Shown: positions 13,403 to 20,870, counted from the stretch's first letter. The stretch: DNA of 20,871 nt from Kiritimatiellia bacterium (GCA_016303225.1 JAEDMC010000028.1:1-20871), one strand, 5' to 3'. Numbers and translations are program-made. Notes: generated by a model from the letters alone, not told the origin.

Positions 13403-14591
13403 TACGGAAAAGCTTCTTCAGCTTCGGTACGCGGTCAAGGCGCTCCCAGGGAAACACGTCGCGGCCAAAGTGTCCGTAGGCCGCAGTCTCCTCGTAGTGC
13501 CAGCCCTTCGGCTTCAGGAGCCCGAGGTCGTCGATGAGCGCGTAGGGACGGAAGTCGAATATCTTTCCGGACGCCAGCATCTTCTCGAGCGCCTCGTTGG
13601 TCACTCCGTCCTTCGCCGTACCAAAGGTCTTCACGCAGAAGCTGACCGGCTTGTCGACGCCGATCGCATAGGCAACCTGGATCTGGCAGCGTTCGGCGAG
13701 ACCCGCCGCGACGATGTTCTTCGCCGCGTAGCGCGCATAGTAGGCCGCGCTGCGGTCAACCTTCGAAGGATCCTTGCCGCTAAACGCGCCGCCGCCGTGC
13801 GCCGCCATGCCACCGTACGTGTCGACGATGATCTTGCGCCCCGTAAGGCCGCTGTCGCCGCTAGGACCGCCCACGACGAACTTGCCGGTCGGGTTGACAA
13901 GAAACTTCGTCTTGGCGTCCAGCAGACCCGTCTTGGACAGGAAATTCTTCGCCAGACGTTCGATCTGGGCATAGTGCAGCTTGTCCGCCCCCGCCTCCGT
14001 CGTCTGGTGAGAGATGACGACCGTATCGATCCGCACGGGCTTGCCGTCCTCATAGACGACGGAAAGCTGGCACTTGGCGTCGGGACGGAGCCACGGACAT
14101 TCGCCGCGCTTGCGCAGGTTCGCGAACATCTTCAGAAGCCCGTGCGAATAGATGACGGCCGCCGGCATAAAGCTCTTCGTCTCGTTCGTCGCATAGCCGA
14201 ACATCATGCCCTGATCACCGGCACCCTGCTTCGCCTTCGCCTTGCGGTTGACGCCTTGTGCGATATCGGGAGACTGCCCGTGCAGGCGAGAGACATACTC
14301 AAACGTCTTCCAGCTGAAATGCTCGCTCTCTCGGTCGTAACCGATCCTCTTCACAACCTTCGCGGCAATGGACTTCGTGTCGATCTTCGCAAAGCCGCGG
14401 CACGTGATCTCGCCCATGTTGACGACGATGTCGGGGCCAACCATCGTCTCGCACGCAACGTGCGCCTGACGATCGGCTTTGAGACACGCGTCAAGAATCG
14501 CATCGGAAATCTGGTCCGCCACCTTGTCGGGATGTCCTTCCGAAACGGACTCCGACGTAAAGACGTGGCAATGTTCTTTCTTCACTTTCAT
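13395..14591 (-). CDS. metK: S-adenosylmethionine synthase
   Basis: 398 residues, normal for MetK, which makes SAM from methionine and ATP in the cytoplasm. The visible signatures are FTSESVSEGHPDKVADQISD (11-30), GAGDQGMMFGYA (123-134), SHQT (194-197), NPTGKFVVGGPSGDSGLTGR (233-252), and the phosphate loop GGGAFSGKDPSKVDRS (266-281). I placed the start at ATG 14591 because the family motif then begins at the usual distance. A GTG 54 nt earlier (14645) is in frame but would add 18 residues unlike the family. The ATG is preceded directly by CAGGGG, close for a ribosome binding site. The stop overlaps the hemW TTG start, so the two are co-transcribed, and HemW is a SAM-using enzyme family. A promoter and a 70-80 nt leader precede it. 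Confidence 0.97.
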   Translation of the reverse strand: MKVKKEHCHVFTSESVSEGHPDKVADQISDAILDACLKADRQAHVACETMVGPDIVVNMGEITCRGFAKIDTKSIAAKVVKRIGYDRESEHFSWKTFEYVSRLHGQSPDIAQGVNRKAKAKQGAGDQGMMFGYATNETKSFMPAAVIYSHGLLKMFANLRKRGECPWLRPDAKCQLSVVYEDGKPVRIDTVVISHQTTEAGADKLHYAQIERLAKNFLSKTGLLDAKTKFLVNPTGKFVVGGPSGDSGLTGRKIIVDTYGGMAAHGGGAFSGKDPSKVDRSAAYYARYAAKNIVAAGLAERCQIQVAYAIGVDKPVSFCVKTFGTAKDGVTNEALEKMLASGKIFDFRPYALIDDLGLLKPKGWHYEETAAYGHFGRDVFPWERLDRVPKLKKLFRIA

Positions 14592-14666
14592 CCCCTGTAG
14601 ACTGATTGAGCCCGTCACACGCCTAGCACCGCGCCAGGTCGTCACAGACTGAAATGATTAGTGTGT
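14592..14666 (-). promoter_or_regulatory. metK 5' leader with a stable hairpin
   Basis: Between the predicted transcription start (about 14660) and the metK ATG lies a leader able to form a six-pair stem, CCTGGC / GCTAGG with a GCGGT loop (one G-T pair). Direct repeats CAGTCTGTGAC / CAGTCTACAG and TGTGACG x2 flank it. I could not match it to any SAM riboswitch class I know, so regulation is only suspected from its length and position. Confidence 0.3.
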
Positions 14667-14675
14667 AGTATATCA
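14667..14675 (-). promoter_or_regulatory. Extended -10 promoter of metK-hemW (TGATATACT)
   Basis: Minus-strand TATACT at 14672-14667 is preceded by TGA. That TGA is also the stop codon of the upstream gene, so the promoter begins exactly at that gene's end. No -35 consensus is visible. Confidence 0.6.
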
Positions 14676-15566
14676 AAAATGGTCGTGAAGCGAAAGCTTG
14701 AACGGCAAATCGAGGCAAAGTGGACGTAAAAAGCGAAAAACACGTCCAGATCTCGTCTTGATTTCGCCGGGGACCTTGCCGAGACGGATGAGCTCCTTGA
14801 GCACCTGCGCAGGCATCGATTCCCAGAGTCCGCGAAGTCCCGCTTCGGGATGAACGGACACCCGGCTCGCGACAACGACAGTGCGCGTCTTCGGATCAAC
14901 CGCCTTCAGCTCGTAGACGCAACGCGGACGCGCCTCTTTCGTCATGATATTCGGCAGAAGTCCGAAATCAAGCTCGAGAACATCCTCTTTCGCGAACGGC
15001 AGGTCCTGCGCGGTCTTGATGTCCTGCTTGGGGAAAGACACCTTTTCCGTGTAGGGCGGCGGATCGGGAATCTCCAGAGGACGATCCTCCCATTGTCCGT
15101 CGGCCGTTTCGACACGGGCGAAGATCGCCTTGTCGGCGGAGAATCTCATCGGAAGTCTGGCATCCCCTTCAACGCGCATCATCACGCCATAGGCCTCCCA
15201 GAGGATGCGTGCGGCAAGGTCTCGCTGCGCACCAGCCGCCTCAAGCGGCATGTAGCCTGTGTCATGGCGGAAAACCTTCGTCTCGCCATTCGTCAGGACG
15301 ACGAGCTCGAGATGCGGCAGCTCTACGGGGGTCGAATAGATGCCGAAGTTCCGGTCAATGCGCGTGCGTACGTAGTCGTGCAGCGTCTGCCAGCCCTCTA
15401 GCATCAAAAACCGCACCTTAACTGGCTTGCCGTCGCCCTTCAAAATCGTGCAGAAATAAGAAAACGCGGTTCCTTTCGGCTTGACGGCGAAATTGTACGG
15501 CTCCAGGACATTCCAGAGACCGAGGGCGTTCATCTTGGCGCCGATTTCCTCGGGCAAGCGCTTCAT
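14673..15566 (-). CDS. Unrecognised 297-residue cytoplasmic protein
   Basis: I do not recognise the family. There is no signal peptide or membrane segment. Composition is that of a soluble alpha/beta protein with many aromatic residues. Two halves are suggested. Residues about 1-165 start MKRLPEEIGAKMNALGLWNV and include FLMLEGWQTLHDYVRTRIDR and a beta-rich HLELVVLTNGETKVFRHDTG. A Pro-rich bridge follows (LEIPDPPPYTEKVSFPKQD), then about 185-297 containing ECVLELDFGLLPN-like strands (residues EDVLELDFGLLPN), YELKAVDPKTRTVVVASRVS and a final LPFKLSLHDHF. The ATG overlaps the stop of a 20-codon ORF as ATGA. It follows gspF/pilC by 65 nt in the same direction, so it may share that transcript, but it has no secretion-system features. 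Its stop overlaps the metK promoter. Confidence 0.7.
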   Translation of the reverse strand: MKRLPEEIGAKMNALGLWNVLEPYNFAVKPKGTAFSYFCTILKGDGKPVKVRFLMLEGWQTLHDYVRTRIDRNFGIYSTPVELPHLELVVLTNGETKVFRHDTGYMPLEAAGAQRDLAARILWEAYGVMMRVEGDARLPMRFSADKAIFARVETADGQWEDRPLEIPDPPPYTEKVSFPKQDIKTAQDLPFAKEDVLELDFGLLPNIMTKEARPRCVYELKAVDPKTRTVVVASRVSVHPEAGLRGLWESMPAQVLKELIRLGKVPGEIKTRSGRVFRFLRPLCLDLPFKLSLHDHF

Positions 15567-15625
15567 GGGAAGAGTCGCCTCACGTGCCGCTCGCAGATGC
15601 CGAAAGAATACTTGCTGATTTCCAT
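15563..15625 (-). CDS. Possible 20-codon ORF between gspF and the unknown gene
   Basis: ATG lies 6 nt after the gspF stop. The peptide is MEISKYSFGICERHVRRLFP and its TGA overlaps the next ATG as ATGA. There is no good ribosome binding site of its own, and it would depend on ribosomes finishing gspF. It may be a coupling ORF like the one before murCB, or chance. Confidence 0.25.
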   Translation of the reverse strand: MEISKYSFGICERHVRRLFP

Positions 15626-15631
15626 TTTGTC

Positions 15632-16810
15632 TTATCCCAGCGAGCTCGAGACCTTGAATACGGCCATCAGAATGGCAATGGCGACAAAGCCGACGACGCC
15701 GGCAATGAGGACAATGAGAATCGGTTCAAGGGCATTGGTGAACGTCGTGATGTTGCGGTCCATGTCCTTCTGGTAGCGCTTGCCGATGTGTTCGAGCGAG
15801 GCAACCATGTCGCCGGCCTGTTCGCCGACGGCAAGCATGTCCGTCATCATGCGCGGGAAGACACCCGACCCCGCCAGCGGACCCGAGATCGTGGTGCCGT
15901 CCGTCACGCGCTGGCGCGCGTCCCGGAGCGCGTCGCCGATCACGGCGTTGTTGCAGGTCTCCTCGCAGATCTTGAGCGCCTGCAAGACGTTGACGCCATT
16001 CGAAAGGAGCGTCTTCAGCGTATAGGCCAAGGACGAGTAGGCCCCGCAGGCGACAATGCCCTTGACGAGCGGCGCCCTCAGCTTCCAGCCGTCGACCTTG
16101 CGCATGCCGGCCTCGGTCTTCAGCCATTTGCGGAACCAGAGAACGAACACCACAACGCCGATGGCCATCAGCCAGCCGTAGTGGACGACCGCGTTCGACA
16201 GCCCGATCAGCACCAGGGTCGGCAACGGCAGTGATGCGCCCATGGAGTCGAACACCTTCTGGAACTGAGGGATGATCCACACCAACGCGCCGATCACGGC
16301 GAGAATGCCGATGACCAAGACGACGCACGGATAGGTGAGCGCGCTCTTGATCTTGCCGCGCATGTTGTCGTCGCGCTCGTAGTGGTCTCCCAGTCGTCTC
16401 AGGACCTCAACCATCGCGCCGGACGCCTCGCCGGCGCGGAGCATGTTCGAAAAGAGCGGCGGGAAGGTCTTCGGATGGTGCGCGCAGGCGTCGGAAAAGT
16501 TTTCGCCGCGCACAATGCGCTCGCAAAGGTCCTGACAGACAAAATGCTGCGCACTCGTCTCCTCGCCTTGGTTCGCCAGCGCCTGCAGCGCCTGCCCGAG
16601 CGTCATGCCAGCCTCGAGCAGGTCGGCCAGCTCCGAGACGAACAGCAAGACCTCGACGCGCTTCATGTCGGTTTTCTGCTTCGCGCCGCCGATCTGCATA
16701 TTCCAGATGCTGGAACTCTCCGCCTTCTTTGCGGACGAAACCTTGGCCGACTGCGCCACCCTCGGCGCAGTGCCAGCCGCAGCTCCCGTTCTCTTCTTCG
16801 CGTATCCCAT
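15632..16810 (-). CDS. Type II secretion / type IV pilus inner-membrane protein (GspF/PilC family)
   Basis: 392 residues with two T2SF domains. The first spans about 50-180 (VLLFVSELADLLEAGMTLGQ, then MLRAGEASGAMVEVLRRLGD), and the second about 255-385 (SLAYTLKTLLSNGVNVLQAL, then MLAVGEQAGDMVASLEHIGK). Three membrane helices are visible at about 159-181, 207-227 and 361-385, the standard topology. The Ala/Ser/Lys-rich first 45 residues are poorly conserved. The protein is the polytopic platform of pilus or pseudopilus assembly. No ATPase (PilB/GspE), secretin or pseudopilin genes are in the window, so this copy is isolated. The start is ATG at 16810. No strong ribosome binding site lies directly upstream, but AGGAG at 16860-16856 serves a start-stop pair. 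The gene has its own extended -10 promoter. Confidence 0.93.
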   Translation of the reverse strand: MGYAKKRTGAAAGTAPRVAQSAKVSSAKKAESSSIWNMQIGGAKQKTDMKRVEVLLFVSELADLLEAGMTLGQALQALANQGEETSAQHFVCQDLCERIVRGENFSDACAHHPKTFPPLFSNMLRAGEASGAMVEVLRRLGDHYERDDNMRGKIKSALTYPCVVLVIGILAVIGALVWIIPQFQKVFDSMGASLPLPTLVLIGLSNAVVHYGWLMAIGVVVFVLWFRKWLKTEAGMRKVDGWKLRAPLVKGIVACGAYSSLAYTLKTLLSNGVNVLQALKICEETCNNAVIGDALRDARQRVTDGTTISGPLAGSGVFPRMMTDMLAVGEQAGDMVASLEHIGKRYQKDMDRNITTFTNALEPILIVLIAGVVGFVAIAILMAVFKVSSSLG

Positions 16811-16842
16811 TCGTTTTCTGCTGGACCTGAAGCCCGTCTTCC

Positions 16843-16860
16843 TTACATCACTCAGCTCCT
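16843..16860 (-). promoter_or_regulatory. AGGAG plus ATG-TAA start-stop element in the gspF leader
   Basis: A perfect AGGAG at 16860-16856 is followed, 7 nt on, by ATG and immediately TAA (16848-16843), 32 nt ahead of the gspF ATG. The predicted transcript begins about at the AGGAG. A minimal start-stop ORF can load a ribosome and hold it near the true start. It may also be chance. Confidence 0.3.
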
Positions 16861-16866
16861 GACGAC

Positions 16867-16875
16867 ATTATAGCA
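16867..16875 (-). promoter_or_regulatory. Extended -10 promoter of gspF (TGCTATAAT)
   Basis: Minus-strand TATAAT at 16872-16867 is preceded by TGC, and the surrounding ATATGCTATAATGT is identical to the murCB promoter. It lies immediately after the xer stop and overlaps the palindrome GCATAATATGC. No -35 is recognisable. Confidence 0.65.
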
Positions 16876-16877
16876 TA

Positions 16878-17828
16878 TTATGCACGCGGATGGGCCTTCG
16901 CATACTCGTCGCGAAGGCGCTCGACGGACACGTGCGTGTAGACCTGCGTCGTCGAGAGCGAAGCGTGTCCGAGCATCTCCTGCACGGCCCGGAGATCGGC
17001 TCCCGCGTCCAGAAGATGCGTCGCGAAGCTGTGCCTCAGCTTGTGCGGCGTGACGTCCAGGGGAAGACCAGCCTCGGCGAGGTAGCGCTTCATCCGGCGC
17101 TCGACGAAACGCGGCGTCAGCTTCCCCATCCGGTCCGAGAGGAAGACCGCCGCCTTTTCCTGCGCCAACGCTGGATCTAGCGACTCGACCATTTCCCGCA
17201 GACGGCGAAGCGCCTCGAGGGCCGGACGACCGAGAATGACCAGGCGATCCTTTGAACCCTTGCCCGTCACGACAAGCGTTCCGCGCCCGAAGTCGATTTC
17301 ACCCCAGACGACTGGCGTCATCTCGCTGATACGGCACCCGGTCGAATAGAGCGATTCGAAGAGTGCCGTGTCGCGCAAGAAGGGATATTCGTCCAATGTC
17401 CCCTCGTCGTAATCACGGCGGGGACAGGCGAGGAAACGCTCGATTTCCCCGACGGACAGGACCTTGGGCAGGGTCTTTGCCTTCCGCGGCCCCCGCAGAA
17501 GCGCAAAGGGATTGTCGAGGATCGTCTCCTCGCGCTGAAGGAACCGGCAGAACGATCGCGCAGCGGCCAGCTTGCGCTGCATCGTCGCCGGCGTCGAACC
17601 GTCTTGCGCGAAGGACAGCACGAACGCGCGCGCCTCCCGCTCGGACACCTCCCTCCACGGATAGGGCGGCGCGGCATCGCCCCCCCAGACGGACGTGACC
17701 AGCTGCCCGAGGTCCGACGCATAGCCGGAAAGCGTATGCGGGGAAACGTTGCGCTCGGCCATCAGATAGCGCATGAAGCGCGCGAGCGCAGGATCCTCCG
17801 TTGCCCGGCTATTGGGCCTGAGCTTCAT
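16878..17828 (-). CDS. xerC: Tyrosine recombinase XerC/XerD
   Basis: 316 residues, slightly longer than E. coli XerC/D. The N-terminal SAM-like core-binding domain (about 12-105) contains NVSPHTLSGYASDLGQL. The catalytic domain follows with all active residues: R166 (STGCRISE), K190 (VVTGKGSKDR), H262 and R265 (PHKLRHSFATH), H288 (MLGHAS) and nucleophile Y297 (QVYTHV). Spacing H288-Y297 equals that of E. coli XerD. The enzyme resolves chromosome dimers at dif at the septum with a partner recombinase. XerC and XerD cannot be told apart safely from sequence alone. The ATG at 17828 overlaps the end of topA by 20 nt, so the two are translated from one mRNA. The topA-xerC association is common in other phyla. 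No integrase cargo, att site or cassette is nearby, which supports the housekeeping role. Confidence 0.93.
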   Translation of the reverse strand: MKLRPNSRATEDPALARFMRYLMAERNVSPHTLSGYASDLGQLVTSVWGGDAAPPYPWREVSEREARAFVLSFAQDGSTPATMQRKLAAARSFCRFLQREETILDNPFALLRGPRKAKTLPKVLSVGEIERFLACPRRDYDEGTLDEYPFLRDTALFESLYSTGCRISEMTPVVWGEIDFGRGTLVVTGKGSKDRLVILGRPALEALRRLREMVESLDPALAQEKAAVFLSDRMGKLTPRFVERRMKRYLAEAGLPLDVTPHKLRHSFATHLLDAGADLRAVQEMLGHASLSTTQVYTHVSVERLRDEYAKAHPRA

Positions 17829-20328
17829 TTTCTGCGGCCTTCGTCAAGGCGGCGATCCGATTCTCGCAGTCGGGAATCTGACTCTTGTAGATGGTCGCAA
17901 CCCGCTTCAGCGCGGCAATCTGCCGGCTTGACAGCGAATGGCGGCGGGAATACTGGTCGGCCAACGAGCGCACGAACTCGTGATCGTCGTAGACTTTCTT
18001 CCCCTTCTTCGCCGCAGGACGCCATTCGGTGACGTCGTCAAAGAGCTTCAAGAGGCTGGGGATGGACGGATCCTCTGCTTTCGGCGCGAAACCGCCAGGC
18101 ACGAACTCGGCCAGCTTCGCCCGCACCTGCTCGCAATCCTCCAGCGCACCCGCATTCTCTCCAACGGCACGAGCCAGAATGCCAAACTGCTTCGGCGACA
18201 GGCCGCGGCCCTTCTCGAACTGCTCATAGAGGGACTTGAGGAAAGGATTCTCCATCATTCCGCCGATGCGGTCCATCGTCTCGAAGCAGAACTTGACGAG
18301 CTCCGGATCGGCCTTCTGCACGAGCGAAGCGCCCGCGCCCAGCCCGGCCTCCTTGAGCTGCGATTCGCACTGGGGAATCTGGTCGGCGTACTGGACGGCC
18401 ATCTTGACGAGAAACTCCAGCTGCCGGCCGGACAGCGGACGCTGTCCGCCGGCGGCCTGCTCCTTGACGCTTTCGAAAAAGGCCTTGTCGTCGTAAATCC
18501 GCTTACCGACCTTCTTCGCCGGCTTCCAGGTGCGGACCTGACCCAGCAACCCGAAGACAAACTCGAACTTGGAACGGTCCGGCGGCGGTTCGGCGCAGGC
18601 GCCGACTTCCTTCAGGAACCGAGCGTAGAACTCGGACAACATCTGGTTCATCGGCTCGCCCTTCTCCGCGACCTTGTCGAGCTCAGATTCCATCTGCGCC
18701 GTGTAACCGACGTTGAAGAGCGAATCCAGCTTCTTCACCAGCCAGTCGCAGACCAGGATTCCCCGCTCAAGCGGCACCAGCTTCTTCTTCTCGGTCTTGG
18801 CGTACTCACGAGTCTTCAGCGTCTCGATTGTCGCCGCATAGGTAGACGGACGCCCAACGCCATTCTCCTCCAACGCCTTGATGAGACTCGCCTCTGAATA
18901 GTGTACGGGGCCCTTCGTCTGCTTCTCGTCGGAAATCCAGCGCACGGCCTCCAGCTTGTCGCCGACCGAAACGTTCGGGAGATACGCGACTTCGTCGGAA
19001 TCCGCATCGTCCTCGCCGTCGGCGCCCTTCTTCTTGAGCGAAAGCTTCATGACCTTGAGAAACCCCTCGAAGTCTATGACCGTCGCGGAAGCGGAGAACA
19101 CGTAGTCATGCGCAATCGCCGGCTTGACCGCCTTCACGAGAATCGTCTTCACGGTCGTCTTCGCATCCGCCATCTGGCTCGCAACGAACCGACGCCAGAT
19201 CAGGTCATAGAGCTTGAGCGCGGCCGGCTCGAGCGATGCCGTCTTCGGCGTCAGGGCGACGTCGGTCGGACGAATCGCCTCGTGCGCGCCCTGCGCGTCG
19301 GCCTTGGACTTGAAGAAGTTCGGCTTCTCGGGATAGTACTCAGGGCCGCAGGCCGAGACGATGAACTCCTTCGCCGCGGCACGCGCCTGCTCGGAGACGT
19401 TGACCGAGTCCGTTCGCATGTAGGTGATGCGCCCCTGCTCGTAGAGCGCCTGCGCGAGCTTCATGGTCTTCCCCGGCGAGAAGCCGAGCACGCTGGAAGC
19501 GGCCTGTTGCAGCGTCGAGGTGGTGAACGGCGGCAGCGCGTGGCGGACCTTCGGCTGCGCCTTCACGTCCGCAACGACAAGCCCCGCGTCGGCAAGATCC
19601 AGAAGAACGTTGTTCGCCGCATCCCGGCTGCGAATCTCCGGCTTTTTACCGTCCAGTTTGGCCAGCTTGGCGACAAACGACTTCTCGTCGGCGGGCTTGC
19701 GCGCCTCAACGCCCATCAGGAAGTAGGTCTCGGGCTTGAAGCCGTCGATCTCCCGCTGACGCTCGACCAGAAGTCGCAAGGCGACGGACTGCACGCGTCC
19801 CGCCGAAAGCGAACGGTTGTTCGCGCAGCTGATGTTCTTCCACAGGAGCGGCGACACCTTGTAGCCGACAAGCCGGTCAAGGATACGCCGCGCCTGCTGA
19901 GCGTCGACAAGCGGCATGTCAATGTCCCGCGGCTCCGCCACGGCCTTGAGCACGGCCGACTTCGTGATTTCGTTGTAGGTGACGCGGCGGAACGGCTTGT
20001 CTCCCGCGACCGGGCCCAAGACTTCCTTCAGATGCCAGGCGATGGCCTCTCCCTCGCGGTCAGGGTCGCTTGCCAGATAGATTTCGGACGAGGCCTTGAC
20101 GGCGGCCTTGAGCTCGGAAACGACCTTCTCCTTGCCCTCCGAGACGACATATGACGGAACGAACTCCCACGCGCCTGGCCCCTTCTCGACGACCTTGATC
20201 GCCCCGTTCTCCTTCGGCAGGTCGCGAATGTGCCCAACCGAGGACTTGACGACAAAATCCGAACCGAGATACTTGGCAATGGTCTTCGCCTTCGCAGGAG
20301 ACTCCACAATCAACAGCTTCTTACCCAT
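17809..20328 (-). CDS. topA: DNA topoisomerase I with repeat-type C-terminus
   Basis: 839 residues. The Toprim domain has LLIVESPAKAKTI (5-17, E9) and ASDPDREGEAIAWH (D88, D90, E92). The type IA core continues with SAGRVQSVALRLLVERQREI and the nucleophile Y303 in ITYMRTDS, with GAHEAIRPTD and ENGVGRPSTYA. The enzyme relaxes negative supercoils. Instead of the usual C-terminal zinc ribbons, residues about 590-830 hold repeats. Copy A (599-660) and copy C (768-830) share W-x-PA-K-x-GK, YDD, LSxRQ and QIPxCE. Copy B (690-740) keeps only the LSPKQ half. No paired cysteines are present there. An acidic insert (DGEDDADSDE) lies near 437-446. The ATG is 6 nt after the lptA-like stop, with GGGAG upstream, and the end overlaps xerC by 20 nt. 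Confidence 0.96.
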   Translation of the reverse strand: MGKKLLIVESPAKAKTIAKYLGSDFVVKSSVGHIRDLPKENGAIKVVEKGPGAWEFVPSYVVSEGKEKVVSELKAAVKASSEIYLASDPDREGEAIAWHLKEVLGPVAGDKPFRRVTYNEITKSAVLKAVAEPRDIDMPLVDAQQARRILDRLVGYKVSPLLWKNISCANNRSLSAGRVQSVALRLLVERQREIDGFKPETYFLMGVEARKPADEKSFVAKLAKLDGKKPEIRSRDAANNVLLDLADAGLVVADVKAQPKVRHALPPFTTSTLQQAASSVLGFSPGKTMKLAQALYEQGRITYMRTDSVNVSEQARAAAKEFIVSACGPEYYPEKPNFFKSKADAQGAHEAIRPTDVALTPKTASLEPAALKLYDLIWRRFVASQMADAKTTVKTILVKAVKPAIAHDYVFSASATVIDFEGFLKVMKLSLKKKGADGEDDADSDEVAYLPNVSVGDKLEAVRWISDEKQTKGPVHYSEASLIKALEENGVGRPSTYAATIETLKTREYAKTEKKKLVPLERGILVCDWLVKKLDSLFNVGYTAQMESELDKVAEKGEPMNQMLSEFYARFLKEVGACAEPPPDRSKFEFVFGLLGQVRTWKPAKKVGKRIYDDKAFFESVKEQAAGGQRPLSGRQLEFLVKMAVQYADQIPQCESQLKEAGLGAGASLVQKADPELVKFCFETMDRIGGMMENPFLKSLYEQFEKGRGLSPKQFGILARAVGENAGALEDCEQVRAKLAEFVPGGFAPKAEDPSIPSLLKLFDDVTEWRPAAKKGKKVYDDHEFVRSLADQYSRRHSLSSRQIAALKRVATIYKSQIPDCENRIAALTKAAENEAQAQ

Positions 20329-20334
20329 CTTTCT

Positions 20335-20844
20335 CTATCTCCCAAGCAAACCCTTGATGTCCTTCGCCGACGCACCCGACCGTTGCACCGGAATCCAAGC
20401 GTCCTGAACCTCGACCTGCTGCGTCTTCGTCCAGAACTTGATCTTCTTTCCGCGAACGACCTGGGCTCCTTCCCGAGCTTCGTCACGAACCTCAGCCGGC
20501 GCGTCCTCGGACGCTTCGAGAACCACCATCCCCGACTTGCGGTAATAGGAGGCCTTCCCGCCATAGGCACGCTTCGTTTCGTTCGTGACCGCGACGTTAC
20601 CGAGCGCAACGATCCGCTTGAGATCGTTCGTTCCGTCCATGAAGACATAGGCGCGATCGGCATGCAGCTGATACTCCGCATCATCAACGAACACCCGTCC
20701 GCTGAAATAGGCGTACCCCTCACCGTGGTCGTAATAGGCCCTATCGGCCGTCACCCTCGCCGTACCGCCTGTCGTGACGGAGGTCGTCGGAACAGCCTGA
20801 TCCGCGGAAACCGCGGCAAACAGCAATGCAATTAACAGATTCAT
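20335..20844 (-). CDS. LptA/OstA-like periplasmic protein
   Basis: 169 residues. Residues 1-13 form a signal peptide (MNLLIALLFAAVSA). The rest shows the repeating beta-strand pattern of the OstA/LptA jelly roll: VTADRAYYDHGEGYAYFSGR, then VFVDDAEYQLHADRAYVFMD, then KRIVALGNVAVTNETKRAYG and GKASYYRKSGMVVLE. Family members bridge lipopolysaccharide from LptC at the inner membrane to LptD in the outer membrane, so an LPS-bearing outer membrane is implied. The C-terminus VRGKKIKFWTKTQQVEVQDA fits the last strands. No lptB or lptC is adjacent within the window, and the upstream side is cut off. ATG at 20844 is 7 nt from TATAAT, predicting a leaderless message. topA follows within 6 nt, so they probably share a transcript. 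The fold is fairly certain; exact orthology to lptA is not. Confidence 0.85.
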   Translation of the reverse strand: MNLLIALLFAAVSADQAVPTTSVTTGGTARVTADRAYYDHGEGYAYFSGRVFVDDAEYQLHADRAYVFMDGTNDLKRIVALGNVAVTNETKRAYGGKASYYRKSGMVVLEASEDAPAEVRDEAREGAQVVRGKKIKFWTKTQQVEVQDAWIPVQRSGASAKDIKGLLGR

Positions 20845-20870
20845 GCCTCGTATTATATCACAAACGAGGC
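20845..20870. repeat. 7-bp inverted repeat around the lptA-like promoter -10
   Basis: GCCTCGT at 20845-20851 and ACGAGGC at 20864-20870 are perfect inverted copies separated by 12 nt that contain the -10 hexamer. It could be an operator or a hairpin at the extreme 5' end. No T-run follows in either direction, which argues against a terminator. Confidence 0.45.
20852..20860 (-). promoter_or_regulatory. Extended -10 promoter of lptA-like-topA-xer (TGATATAAT)
   Basis: Minus-strand TATAAT at 20857-20852 is preceded by TGA, and the ATG begins 7 nt after the hexamer. The spacing is identical to that before ddl, so transcription should start at or next to the initiation codon. Confidence 0.65.

Noticed and set aside
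13392..14600. Plus-strand ORF (402 codons) opposite metK, and another (417 codons) opposite topA at 18901-20154
   Set aside because: Both mirror conserved genes and encode Arg/Leu/His-rich shadow proteins with no signal.
14592..14645. GTG start of metK at 14645, adding 18 residues
   Set aside because: The extra residues do not resemble the MetK N-terminus, while ATG 14591 gives the usual spacing to FTSESVSEGHPDK.
14592..14666. Named SAM riboswitch (SAM-I, II, III or SAM/SAH) before metK
   Set aside because: I could not find the conserved cores of these classes. Only a simple hairpin and direct repeats are visible.
16878..17828. Phage or integron integrase marking a mobile island
   Set aside because: Length, motif spacing and tight overlap with topA fit housekeeping XerC/D. 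No att-like repeats, tRNA or cassette genes are nearby.
20845..20870. Rho-independent terminator
   Set aside because: The loop is 12 nt and no T-run follows either arm on either strand. The position over a -10 favours an operator or chance.
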